In this document: piece by piece, positions 45,976 through 54,803 of the stretch
How positions within the stretch are numbered: the stretch's first letter is position 1
Layout of the letters: each line of letters opens with the position of its first letter
DNA from: G963677085 sp963677085
GTDB taxonomy: Bacteria; Planctomycetota; Planctomycetia; Pirellulales; Thermoguttaceae
Assembly (NCBI GenBank): GCA_963677085.2
Contig: CAXXFH010000003.1
Coordinates: forward strand, 682,001 to 746,000
Length of the DNA stretch: 64,000 nt
Reading direction: 5' to 3'
Notes under the pieces: model-generated
What the model saw: only the letters and a program-made list of their open reading frames with translations
Told to the model about the DNA's origin: nothing
Databases searched by the model: none
Position numbers and translations under genes: made by a program

Positions 45976-46054
45976 GGGTGCCATGCCCACACTTGTGTGG
46001 GCATGCTGGAGAAAACTCAACAAACATACCCACGCTTACGTGGGCATGGCACCC
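45976..46054. repeat. GTGCCATGCCCAC inverted-repeat element
   Basis: GGGTGCCATGCCCAC at 45976 and GTGGGCATGGCACCC ending at 46054 are inverted copies; each arm carries its own hairpin. Its core is that of the 11312-11447 element, but without the CTAGTGCTTTG ends. It lies between two convergent genes. Confidence 0.75.
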
Positions 46055-46060
46055 GATTCG

Positions 46061-47140
46061 TCATTCTGGATTGGACTCAGCACGAGAGCTAGCGACCGTT
46101 TGCATTTCGCCCGTTTGCGTAGAATCGAAGCCTGGCAACTCGGCAAGCAATTGGCGATACGACACCGAGCTTACCAGTTGGCAGAGCCTGATCAGTCGGG
46201 GATCGCCCTGGCTGTCTGTCGAGAAGCAGAGGTCGTATTCTTCGGAATCTAGGGAAAGGAAATTCAGGCCGGCTTCTTCGCTGGCAAGACGGTGGCAAAC
46301 TCCGGCGTCGGCCCAGCCGCAACGGATCGCGTCCGCCACACCACGGTGATCCCGAGCGATGCGGCGCGGCGGCCGGGGGTTGTCGGTCAACTCGTCGAGC
46401 CACTTTCGCGCGGCCGAACCGGGCTCTCGACCGACCCAGCGGATCTTGGCCTTAGCGACCGCATCGATCGAAGGCATCCCCAATTTGGGCGCAACGGCTA
46501 CGCCCTCTTGCCAATTGGCAATGCGCAACATGGACACGGGGCGCGACACCTCGTTTTGTACGAGTTGCGTGTTACCGCCCGACTGGCCCACCCGTGCTAA
46601 GTGGACTCCCGCCGCGTGAACCAGTCCTTGCTGTAGCAGCCGAAGGCCCTCGCGGCTGGAGCGATGAAGCACGATCATACGAAATCCCGTCGCCCGTTGA
46701 AACTCTTCAATCAACAGTCCAGCGGCCGGATCGCAACAGGCCAGCACAAGGGTCTCCGGGGGTTTCGACTGTTGCGCATCGTGGACGACGCCGTCGCGGA
46801 ATACTCCATCGTGGCGCACGACAGCCGAGTAGGGTGCCTCAACCGGGTATAGAAGTTCGCGCCCGTCGACTTCGGCACGCCAGAAGCGGCAGGTTTCATG
46901 AGGCGACGTCCAGGCCCATTCGACCGTGGATTGTGTGTCGAACGCAAAAAGGTCTTCAACGCGACATCCCAGCGCATCGGCCAAAGCCAGCGCATTGGTG
47001 GTCGAGGGAACGAGCCGCCCGGTTTCGATCGCACTAATCTCCGCGCGCGACAACCCGGCGTGCGTGGCGAGCTCCGCTTGAGACCATTCGCGCAACAAGC
47101 GATGAGCGCGGACGCGATTGATGAGTTGGCGATCTCGCAT
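46061..47140 (-). CDS. XRE-type HTH regulator fused to a periplasmic-binding-protein-like domain
   Basis: 359 residues from the ATG at 47140 (TTGGAG upstream). The N-terminal HTH_3 is 'RVRAHRLLREWSQAELATHAGLSRAEISAIETGRLVP'. The rest (about 130-350) resembles the PBP_like sensor domain of molybdate-type regulators: 'LVLACCDPAAGLLIEEFQRATGFRMIVLHRSSREGLRLLQQGLVHAAGVHL', 'RIANWQEGVAVAPKLG', 'DHRGVADAIRCGWADAGVCHR'. It therefore senses a small ligand in the cytoplasm. It is divergent (about 740 bases) from the operon with the cytoplasmic binding protein, GTPase and ABC ATPase, which makes it the best candidate controller. Confidence 0.83.
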   Translation of the reverse strand: MRDRQLINRVRAHRLLREWSQAELATHAGLSRAEISAIETGRLVPSTTNALALADALGCRVEDLFAFDTQSTVEWAWTSPHETCRFWRAEVDGRELLYPVEAPYSAVVRHDGVFRDGVVHDAQQSKPPETLVLACCDPAAGLLIEEFQRATGFRMIVLHRSSREGLRLLQQGLVHAAGVHLARVGQSGGNTQLVQNEVSRPVSMLRIANWQEGVAVAPKLGMPSIDAVAKAKIRWVGREPGSAARKWLDELTDNPRPPRRIARDHRGVADAIRCGWADAGVCHRLASEEAGLNFLSLDSEEYDLCFSTDSQGDPRLIRLCQLVSSVSYRQLLAELPGFDSTQTGEMQTVASSRAESNPE

Positions 47141-47876
47141 AAAGATTGCTCCAACGGTTCGGACCCAGTTGTCTCGTATCGCACACCATCTGCCATCAGC
47201 GGTGGTCTGCCAAGGGCAGATTGTCTGCCGCTGCCGACCCAATGCCGGGCACACGCCCGACCGGCCCCAGCAATCAAACGGCTCTTGGGCCTGCCAGGAT
47301 TCGAGAATTCAATGCGATTTTCGTGCCGTTATCCTGGTTTCGCCAAACGGCCGAATGGGAAAATCGCTTCCGCAGGCAGGTTAACGACACAAAACCCTGG
47401 AAAACACGCCGAAAACTCGCTAGACGACGCAGACAGGTTATGTGCTATGCATGGCGCAATGCGCCAGGAAGCTGGCGCATTGGCATCTTTCCACCCGAAG
47501 GAGTTGGCGAAATGTGTAAGCCACTCGTCATCGCCTGACATTTTTGTCGCGAACCGAAACCTCCTGCCACGACACAACTTGAAGCATTTCTGCCGCAACG
47601 ACAAGGCCACGACGATTTGGGCGCGACATTCTTGTCTTCCCGCCGGGGCTGGCACTCTACTCCACCTTCAATTGCAGACGCCGGCAAACGGCATCGGGCC
47701 AACGCGGTTTGCAGTCTTTCAAATGCGGGATTTGAATCGTCGTCGGGTGTCGAGCGGGCCGCGCAATCTACAACAGCGAGGGCTTTGGCACACCGATTGC
47801 GTTGCCACTTGCCGCATACCGTTGCAACGGCGCCAACTACCATCCACCATCCATTCCCAAGAGGTTTACACCAACG
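47141..47876. other. Long divergent intergenic region
   Basis: About 740 bases between the PBP-like regulator and the operon at 47877. Open frames exist on both strands but are mutually overlapping and lack any recognised protein. It is long enough for complex regulation; no clear palindrome or consensus promoter was found by eye. Confidence 0.5.
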
Positions 47877-48782
47877 ATGAAAAGTTATAACTACCGAACG
47901 AACGTGGCAGCGGTTGCCGTTGTCTGGCTGTCGACCATCGGAATTCACACCACACAAGCCGAAACGATTGATCTACGGCCGACCAGCGACACGTTTGTCG
48001 TGGACCCAGGCGACGATCATCCCCACGCGAAATGCTTGAACGAGGCCGACTGCGACTTTGGCGGTGCCGGATCGCGTGCCGTGGCAGCGGCCGCCGCCTA
48101 TGCAGAAGACGCGACCGCGCCGAACAACGCGCCCCACGGTTACTTCCGCAGCCTGTTACGCTTCGACGCCTCGGAACTGGCCGGAGTGTCAATCGCCTCG
48201 ACGACGCTCAGTCTCTACACGACTCCGGAGATGACCGGCGGCAAGGACATCTTCAATCCCAAGTCCACCTCGGGCGATTTCAAGATTTCTTTGTTGATCC
48301 TCCCCGAAGAGCTTGAGTGGACCCAAGGCTACGGAACACCGGGAACGCTCGACACACTGGTCACGGATCCAACAACCGGCCTGACTCATAATCTACTGGA
48401 AGATTTGCTGGCGGATCCAGACGCGTCGCTGGTCGACGTGGCCACCTTGCACTTCGATGCCGATCTGCTCGACCCAGATGAGGTACAAACCTGGATGAGC
48501 TACGACTTCAACAGCGCGACGCTCAACGAAGCCCTCGCGTCGGGCGAAACATTCAGCCTGTTGCTTTCGGCGGCCGACGATTCCGTTTCGTTCAACTTCA
48601 GTTGCCGTAACCAAAACAACCATCCGGGCGATCCTCCAACCCTCTGGGATAACGGGCCGATCCTTGCGGTCCACACGGTCCCCGAGCCGGCATCGTGTGT
48701 TCTTCTCGCAATCGCGTTGACCGTCGGCATCGCCCGAACGTATCGCCGGCGCCGACGCCCTGGCGCCGAGTTACCTCATTAG
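47877..48782 (+). CDS. PEP-CTERM secreted protein
   Basis: 301 residues from the ATG at 47877 (AGAGG upstream). Signal peptide 'VAAVAVVWLSTIGIHTTQA'. The body has 'DLRPTSDTFVVDPGDDHPHAKCLNEADCDFGG' with two cysteines and His/Asp pairs, and 'FRSLLRFDASELAGVSIASTTLSLYTT', a DNRLRE-like beta-sandwich theme. The C-terminus is 'VPEPASCVLLAIALTVGIA' plus basic residues. First gene of the operon that leads to the cytoplasmic binding protein; its Asp/His-rich start might bind a metal, which is inference. Confidence 0.82.
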   Translation: MKSYNYRTNVAAVAVVWLSTIGIHTTQAETIDLRPTSDTFVVDPGDDHPHAKCLNEADCDFGGAGSRAVAAAAAYAEDATAPNNAPHGYFRSLLRFDASELAGVSIASTTLSLYTTPEMTGGKDIFNPKSTSGDFKISLLILPEELEWTQGYGTPGTLDTLVTDPTTGLTHNLLEDLLADPDASLVDVATLHFDADLLDPDEVQTWMSYDFNSATLNEALASGETFSLLLSAADDSVSFNFSCRNQNNHPGDPPTLWDNGPILAVHTVPEPASCVLLAIALTVGIARTYRRRRRPGAELPH

Positions 48783-48870
48783 CCAACGTGCTGCAATTGC
48801 AAAACAACTCTTCCGTTGTTGCCAGAAACCATTTCATTTGGATCGTGTAGCACCACAAGACAGACACCCG

Positions 48871-51270
48871 ATGATTCGTACCGGACAAGATCGCATTTCA
48901 TGGTGGGCCGTCATCCTAATGGGATTACCGGCCGGCGTGGCCATGTTCGTGGAACTGTGCAGCTACAACGCACTGACTTTCACGATGCGTAAATTCATCG
49001 CCGATCCGGCCTTGATCGTTTTTCTGGGCAGTACCAACTTGGCGTTCAACTTCCTCGTCGCACCGTGGGCAGCCTGGAAGAGCGATCGCATCTGGACGCC
49101 CTGGGGACGGCGGGTTCCAATGATCGCCGTCGGCTGGACGATCCTTGCCGTGGCGATGGTAGCCACCCCGTTTGCCCCGAACATTTGGGTGCTGACCGTC
49201 GTGATTCTTGCCTATCAGTTCGGAATGGACCTGGGATACACAGGCCCATGGAACCCGTTGTTTTACGAAACGGTTCCCCCGGCTCAGCGCGGTCGGGCGT
49301 TGGCCATCCAACGGCTCATCAAAATGACTGGCCGTGGGTTCTTCTTCCTCGTACTGCTGGGACAGTTCGATACGGCCTGTGGCGTGAAGCTTCAGCGAGG
49401 GCTTCATGGCGCCGGTGGCTTCTCGCTCAGCGGCGAGAAACTGGTTTATTTCACGGCGGCCGCGATGGTCGCGCTGTGCGTGGTAGGTTTGTTGTTCGGA
49501 GTGCGGGAAATACCGCCGGCCGACGAATTCAACGCCAAACCACAAGACAAACCTCGTGGCGATCGTTCCATACGCCGTCGTTGGCGCGAGTTGTACCGTG
49601 AGTTTTTCACCGGCAAGCACTGGCGCAGCGTGGCCATTCTGTCGTTTTGTCTGGTGGCGGTCATGACCGATCTCGGACAACTTCGCCCCTTGTTGATCAC
49701 CGAGCAGTTCGGATACACCAAGAAAGTGATGGGCCAAATGCTCACCTGGGTGATGCTGCCCGAGATGTTCGTCATTCTTCCGTTGCTGATGTTGTTGATC
49801 GACCGCGTCGACCGCTTAAAGCTGCTTTGCATCGGATTGGCAATTTGCACCATGCAGCCGCTGGCCTACTGGTGTTTCGTCAAATACATAGCGGTCGGCC
49901 AGGTGCCTACGCCTTTCCAGCTTGTGGCGTTCACCGTGTTTGGGCATCTGGGACGCATGACGGCCGTGCTTTCGGTCGAGCCGCTTCTATTCGACCGTGT
50001 TTCTCGCAACCGCATGGGAACACTCAACATGGGCATCCTTTTGATACGCGGCACATTGACCCTGTTGCTGGTCAACGGAATGGGACTCTGGGTTAAGTGG
50101 TTTTCGGCCGCAAGCGGCACCGCACCCGGTTTCGAGACGCCCGGCTTCGACTACATGAGCGGCTACCTCTACGCGAGCGTCGTGTGTGGGCTGGCCAGCG
50201 TAGCCGGATTGTGGTTGGCGTTTCAATCGCGTCGCGAAGAGGCAGCGTCGTGGGGCGCGCCGTGTGCGACCAATTGCCCGTCGTTGGCCGTTGCACCGGC
50301 CGGCGTATGGAAGCAATCGCGGCGCGGTTTCACCCTCGTCGAGTTGCTCGTTGTTGTAGCGATCACTGGCATCTTGCTAGGATTGTTGATGCCGGCAGTT
50401 CAGGCGGCCCGGGAATCGGCACGCCGCACGCAGTGTGCCAACAATCTCAAACAGCTCGCGCTGGCCACTCACGGCCATCACACGGCCCAACGCGAGTTTC
50501 CCCCAGGCGTCGACTGCGACCGGCCGGGCAGCATCTCGCTGTTCGTATTTTTGTTGCCCCACATGGAGCAACAAACCTTGTCTAATCATTGGAACATGAC
50601 CAACCTGTCGAAAAATGCCCAGGGCGGTTCGCAAGCACTTACCGCACGGGTACTGCCCGGTTTGTTATGTCCTTCCGATCTGGTCCCGCAAAATCCGGTA
50701 GAAGTAAAGTGCGGCCAAGCCTGGTATGGTTTGACCAGCTACGGTGGCAACGGCGGCACCAAATCCTATCCACCTAGCTCCTCCGACTTGCGTACCGACG
50801 GCATCTTCTTCGCCACAGGAAAATACTCGTGTCCCAAGCAGCATCAAACGCCCGTGCGAATTTCCCAGGTGAAAGACGGCCTGAGTAACACGATGTTGAT
50901 CGGCGAACGCAGCCACCACGACCCGGAATTCGATCGGCGTGCTGCGCAGGAAGCGGAACGCAGCTTGGGAGAATTCGGCCAGTGGTCGGGTGCAATCAAC
51001 AACGTCTCGCTGGGCGACGTTACCTTGAGCACAGCGGCGCCGCTGAACTACCGGGTTCCCGCGGCCGATGACGACACGCAAAACAACAGCGCAACCGACT
51101 ATCTAACCACCCGTGACCTTCGGATAAGTGCGTTCGGCAGCAATCATCCGGGCGGGGCGAACTTCGCCTTTGCCGACGGATCGGTCCACTTCCTCAACGA
51201 CACCCTGCCGACGACCGTTTTCGAGGCCTTTAGCACCCGGGCTGGTGGGGAGATCGCTTCGCCACCATGA
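48871..51270 (+). CDS. MFS transporter in one frame with a DUF1559 pseudopilin
   Basis: 799 residues from the ATG at 48871 (a TTG at 48838 is also open; no strong ribosome site at either). Residues 1 to about 458 are a major-facilitator-type carrier of about 12 helices ('SDRIWTPWGRRVPMIAVGW', 'GPWNPLFYETVPPAQRGRALAIQRL'). A ~28-residue linker leads to Gly486 of 'RRGFTLVELLVVVAITGILLGLL', a complete DUF1559 with 'TQCANNLKQLALATHGHH' and 'SNHPGGANFAFADGSVHFL'. No in-frame ATG separates them. A single missing base between 50307 and 50326 would give two ordinary overlapping genes, so fusion versus indel must be settled. Confidence 0.8.
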   Translation: MIRTGQDRISWWAVILMGLPAGVAMFVELCSYNALTFTMRKFIADPALIVFLGSTNLAFNFLVAPWAAWKSDRIWTPWGRRVPMIAVGWTILAVAMVATPFAPNIWVLTVVILAYQFGMDLGYTGPWNPLFYETVPPAQRGRALAIQRLIKMTGRGFFFLVLLGQFDTACGVKLQRGLHGAGGFSLSGEKLVYFTAAAMVALCVVGLLFGVREIPPADEFNAKPQDKPRGDRSIRRRWRELYREFFTGKHWRSVAILSFCLVAVMTDLGQLRPLLITEQFGYTKKVMGQMLTWVMLPEMFVILPLLMLLIDRVDRLKLLCIGLAICTMQPLAYWCFVKYIAVGQVPTPFQLVAFTVFGHLGRMTAVLSVEPLLFDRVSRNRMGTLNMGILLIRGTLTLLLVNGMGLWVKWFSAASGTAPGFETPGFDYMSGYLYASVVCGLASVAGLWLAFQSRREEAASWGAPCATNCPSLAVAPAGVWKQSRRGFTLVELLVVVAITGILLGLLMPAVQAARESARRTQCANNLKQLALATHGHHTAQREFPPGVDCDRPGSISLFVFLLPHMEQQTLSNHWNMTNLSKNAQGGSQALTARVLPGLLCPSDLVPQNPVEVKCGQAWYGLTSYGGNGGTKSYPPSSSDLRTDGIFFATGKYSCPKQHQTPVRISQVKDGLSNTMLIGERSHHDPEFDRRAAQEAERSLGEFGQWSGAINNVSLGDVTLSTAAPLNYRVPAADDDTQNNSATDYLTTRDLRISAFGSNHPGGANFAFADGSVHFLNDTLPTTVFEAFSTRAGGEIASPP

Positions 51271-51296
51271 CATCCAACGAGCAAGGAACAAACGAT

Positions 51297-52529
51297 ATGA
51301 GTACGACACTTTCGACACGCATGTCTTTGGCGGAGGCCGCCAGCGCAGAATCGGTTCGCGCAGCTCTGATTGCGCAAGGCTTGGAGGTGGCGCTAAAAGA
51401 ACCGTTTTTGGGCAAACTCGGCCCGATGCTCCCGTTAGACGTGTTCTTAAACGCGCGCGGTCTCAATCCCGAGGCGTTCCTGCAAGCCGCACTGGAGAAC
51501 ACGCCGGACACAGTCGTATCCCAAGCCGCGGCCAGTTCATTGCTCGACACACCCACCGGCAAGGGGCTTCACGTGCTCGGGCTGTTGCCCTGTCCACTTC
51601 GCCAACCGCTGGTCTCGGCCTTTGAAACGTTTCTTGCAGAAAACTCGTGCCAGGCGCCGCTGAAGTATTGTCTGGAGGGAAACGCCAATCAGCAGTTGTC
51701 CTACTACGGGTTCGTACCACACTTCGAACGATTCGACGATCTGCCCGACCTGCTAATCAGCCCAGGCGTCAACTCGTTCTTCGGCTCGGCGTTTCGCGAA
51801 CGCTTCCTCGACAAGGGCCATTTCACCGACGCAAGCGACGACGAAGCCTGGGCCGACGAGGCGTATCGACCGCTTCGCGACCCGTTGCGCCAGTTCACCG
51901 TGTTGTGTTGGAACGTGTTGGTCATGGTCGTGGACCACACGCAATGGCAGGGCGATACCTTGCCGCAATATTGGGCCGACCTGCTTGCGCCAGAATACCG
52001 CAACCGCGTCGCAATTCGCGGCCAAGAGGATTTCTTCTGCGAAACGGTGCTCTTGAATTTCTACCGCGAATTTGGAATGCAGGGCATCGAACGTTTCGCC
52101 CAATCGGTGCTCGAAGGCGTTCATCCGGCCGAAATGGTCAAGTGGGCGGGCGTCGGACGAGAGGGCAAACCGGCCGTAATGATCATGCCTTACTTCTTCG
52201 CCCGGCTCATCAAACGCAAGGACCGCGTAACCATCGTGTGGCCCAACGACGGCGCGATTGCCAGCCCCGTGTCGATGCTCGTCAAACGCAATGCGGGCGA
52301 CGATCTTCAGAAAATCGCCAAATTCTTCGCCAGCGCCGACGTTGCCCGACTGTGTGCCAAGGCCTTTTTCCCGTCGCATCATCCGGCCGCACGGGCCGAC
52401 TTACCCGAGCCGGCTACGTTGAAATGGCTCGGCTGGGACTTCATCCGCAACGAAGACATGGACGCTTGTCTGGAGCATGTAATGGAACACTTCCTGCCCA
52501 TCTATCGCGATAGCCTACCGGAAGAATAG
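51297..52529 (+). CDS. Solute-binding protein without export signal
   Basis: 410 residues. The ATG at 51297 has AAGGAA 8 bases upstream; another ATG at 51267 overlaps the previous stop (ATGA). The N-terminal ~75 residues are helical and DUF1858-like ('LGPMLPLDVFLNARGLNPEAFLQAAL'). From about residue 90 the text looks like a type 2 periplasmic binding protein: 'LKYCLEGNANQQLSYYG', 'VLCWNVLVMVVDHTQWQGDTLPQYWADLLAPEYRNRVAI', 'GKPAVMIMPYFFARL', 'VTIVWPNDGAIASPVSMLVK'. There is no signal peptide or lipobox, so it should be cytoplasmic, and no ABC permease is encoded nearby. Confidence 0.82.
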   Translation: MSTTLSTRMSLAEAASAESVRAALIAQGLEVALKEPFLGKLGPMLPLDVFLNARGLNPEAFLQAALENTPDTVVSQAAASSLLDTPTGKGLHVLGLLPCPLRQPLVSAFETFLAENSCQAPLKYCLEGNANQQLSYYGFVPHFERFDDLPDLLISPGVNSFFGSAFRERFLDKGHFTDASDDEAWADEAYRPLRDPLRQFTVLCWNVLVMVVDHTQWQGDTLPQYWADLLAPEYRNRVAIRGQEDFFCETVLLNFYREFGMQGIERFAQSVLEGVHPAEMVKWAGVGREGKPAVMIMPYFFARLIKRKDRVTIVWPNDGAIASPVSMLVKRNAGDDLQKIAKFFASADVARLCAKAFFPSHHPAARADLPEPATLKWLGWDFIRNEDMDACLEHVMEHFLPIYRDSLPEE

Positions 52530-52531
52530 CC

Positions 52532-53212
52532 ATGAAAATGATAACCTGTTGCGGCCCGCCCTCGGTCGGCAAGACCTCGGTGCTTGTGAAGACGATTGCG
52601 TCGCTCACCGCGACCGGCGTTCGCGTGGGCGTGGCCAAGTTCGATTGCCTGGCGACCAACGACGACGAACGTTATCGGGCCGTCGACGTACCGGTGCGCA
52701 AGGCCCTATCCGGCCCGCTTTGTCCAGACCATTACTTCGTCAGCAATCTGGATGAGGTGCTCGATTGGGCCGAGTCAGCCCGGCTCGACTGGCTGATTAC
52801 CGAAAGTGCCGGGTTGTGTAACCGATGTTCGCCGTATTTGAAGGGTGTACTTGCGGTGTGTGTCATCGATCACCTCAGCGGGGTGAACGCGCCGTTGAAG
52901 ATCGGGCCAATGTTGAAGCTGGCCGACATCGTGGTGCTGACCAAGGGCGACGTCGTGTCGCAAGCCGAACGCGAGGTGTTCCGCCTGCAAGCCACTCGAG
53001 TGAATCCGTCGGCCGAAATCCTCAACGTAAGTGGGCTCACCGGACAAGGCGCAACCGAACTGGCCGATCTGCTTCGACGGCGAGTCGGAGACGATATCGA
53101 TCTAACGAATGCCGCCTTGCGTTTCTCGATGCCCGCGGCCCTTTGCTCATACTGTCTCGGCGAGATGCGAGTGGGTGAAAACTATCAGATCGGCAATGTC
53201 CGAAAACTGTAA
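52532..53212 (+). CDS. HypB/UreG-like SIMIBI GTPase with cysteine motifs
   Basis: 226 residues, two bases after the binding protein. P-loop 'CCGPPSVGKTSVLVK' (about 6-20), 'VAKFDCLATNDDERYRAVDVP' as switch I, 'WLITESAGLCNRCSPYL' at the position of the UreG/HypB 'IENVGxxxCP' element but with CxxC, and 'IVVLTKGDVV' as the base-recognition loop. The C-terminus has a second CxxC ('ALCSYCLGEMRVGENY'). The family handles nickel or other metals, or cofactor loading. Cysteines at both sites could bind a metal or Fe-S centre. Which client protein it serves is unknown. Confidence 0.83.
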   Translation: MKMITCCGPPSVGKTSVLVKTIASLTATGVRVGVAKFDCLATNDDERYRAVDVPVRKALSGPLCPDHYFVSNLDEVLDWAESARLDWLITESAGLCNRCSPYLKGVLAVCVIDHLSGVNAPLKIGPMLKLADIVVLTKGDVVSQAEREVFRLQATRVNPSAEILNVSGLTGQGATELADLLRRRVGDDIDLTNAALRFSMPAALCSYCLGEMRVGENYQIGNVRKL

Positions 53213-54277
53213 ATGGACGAGCGAATGACAAACCACACGAAGTCGAACGGTACGGCTCGAGCAAGCTGGTCGGACGAAGCGTTGCGGTCGTTGCCCGTTG
53301 CCGCGTTGGTAAGCCAACGGCCGTACGTGGCCCATTTCCTGGAAGACCGAGGTATTGCAGCCGATGCCCAGATTACGCTGGCTGAATGGGTTGTGTCGCA
53401 CAACGAACGGGCCGACCCGGACGAACAATTCGACTACCAAGAGTTGGTCCACGAATTGAGTGAGTTCGTCGAACGGCTCGAAGTCGTTCTCTCGGCCGGC
53501 CCGATGCAAATCTCGGAATTGACCATCCTGCCCGGCAACGACAAGCAAGGCAACCCCGAAACGTTCGAGCCGTTTACGGTGCGTCGAGGGCAGACGGTCT
53601 GCATCGTCGGGCCGACCGGTTCCGGTAAATCGCGGTTGCTGGCCGACATCGAGTGGATGGCCAACGGCGACACGCCTACCGGTCGACGTATTCTGCTTGA
53701 CGGTGCCGTGCCGACGGCCTCTTGGCGCAGCAACCCGGCTTGCCGACTGGTAGCACAACTCTCGCAAAACATGAACTTCGTCATCGACATGACCGTGCGT
53801 AATTTTCTGGAAATGCACGCCGAATCGCGAATGATTGCCGGCGCAGCCGCGCTCGCCGACCGCATTATGAAAGCGGCCAACGAACTTGCCGGCGAAGAGT
53901 TTTCGCCCGACAGCGCGGTCACAAGCCTCAGCGGCGGGCAGTCGCGGGCGCTGATGATCGCCGACACAGCCATTCTCAGCCCATCGCCCATCGTGCTGAT
54001 CGACGAGATCGAAAACGCCGGCGTCGATCGTAAGCGATGCTTGGAACTGTTGTTGTCTGAAGAGAAGATCGTGTTGATGGCTACACACGACCCGATTCTC
54101 GCCCTATTAGGCGACTATCGGCTCGTGATCGCCAACGGCGCAATTCGACAGGTTTTGCCTTCGTGTCCCTCCGAGCGGCGTCTGCTACGAGACCTGGAAC
54201 GGCTCGACCGCAAGCTACTCACAATGCGGTCAATCATCCGCTCCGGCGGCCGGCTAGAAGCGATCCCCGACGTCTGA
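53213..54277 (+). CDS. ABC-type ATPase with DUF1858-like N-terminus
   Basis: 354 residues; the ATG directly abuts the GTPase stop (an ATG at 53225 is also possible). Residues about 20-75 are helical and DUF1858-like ('LPVAALVSQRPYVAHFLEDRGI', 'ITLAEWVV'). The nucleotide-binding domain has Walker A 'GPTGSGKSRLL', signature 'SLSGGQSRALMIAD', Walker B 'PIVLIDEIENAG' and the switch His in 'ATHDPILAL'. There are no membrane helices and no permease gene. It is the third member of the cassette with the binding protein and GTPase, so it may energise ligand delivery rather than transport. An intrinsic terminator follows. Confidence 0.87.
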   Translation: MDERMTNHTKSNGTARASWSDEALRSLPVAALVSQRPYVAHFLEDRGIAADAQITLAEWVVSHNERADPDEQFDYQELVHELSEFVERLEVVLSAGPMQISELTILPGNDKQGNPETFEPFTVRRGQTVCIVGPTGSGKSRLLADIEWMANGDTPTGRRILLDGAVPTASWRSNPACRLVAQLSQNMNFVIDMTVRNFLEMHAESRMIAGAAALADRIMKAANELAGEEFSPDSAVTSLSGGQSRALMIADTAILSPSPIVLIDEIENAGVDRKRCLELLLSEEKIVLMATHDPILALLGDYRLVIANGAIRQVLPSCPSERRLLRDLERLDRKLLTMRSIIRSGGRLEAIPDV

Positions 54278-54304
54278 TACATATATACTATCGGTCATTC
54301 CAAA

Positions 54305-54336
54305 GACGCCCACGGCTTGCCCGAGGGCGTTTTTTC
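54305..54336 (+). terminator. Intrinsic terminator of the binding protein/GTPase/ABC operon
   Basis: Stem ACGCCC / GGGCGT (54306-54311, 54325-54330) followed by T6. It lies 28 bases after the ABC ATPase stop. Confidence 0.8.
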
Positions 54337-54412
54337 GTGAGCGCAAAGCGTTAAGGGCAGAAGCATCGCCAATGTGGCAAATCCAAACGATTCCTGCACG
54401 AGGACATGAACC

Positions 54413-54730
54413 GTGGCCGACGTGGCGCTCGTCGAGGTCAACGAGCAGACCTCCTCGACCTTCGACGCCAACGACCGGCTCTTGACCGAAACGAAGGACG
54501 CCGACGGCACCGCCGACGACCGCTTCACGGTCTACGCCTACGGCCCGGGCAACGCCGGCACGCAGCAGACCGCCAAAACAGTCCACGAGGGCTTGGACGA
54601 CTCGGGCGACCTGGTCGAGTCAACGACTTACTCGTACAACCGCCAAGGCCGCATGAGCCAAACCAGCGTCGACGAGGACGGCGAGCGAGACACGAAGTAC
54701 ACTCTCACTCCGAATGTCTGCCAAGCGTAG
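54413..54730 (+). pseudogene. RHS/YD-repeat protein fragment
   Basis: An internal piece of an RHS-type toxin/surface protein: 'TFDANDRLLTETKDADGTADD', 'VYAYGPGN', 'STTYSYNRQGRMSQTSVDEDG' are YD-repeat units. It begins after an in-frame stop at 54407 and stops at 54730, 73 bases before the IS5-type element. Full RHS proteins run to thousands of residues, so both ends are lost. Probably a relic left by IS-driven rearrangement; the remainder is not in this window. Confidence 0.75.
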
Positions 54731-54803
54731 GGTACCTCACGTGCAGTATTATCGCGGCTCCCGACTTCACTTATCACTGGAGCGCGACTTGCCGCCGCCA
54801 CTC

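Noticed and set aside
46898..47890. 330-codon plus-strand frame over the regulator start and the divergent gap
   Set aside because: Overlaps the HTH coding region in antisense, carries no domain, and ends inside the start of the PEP-CTERM gene.
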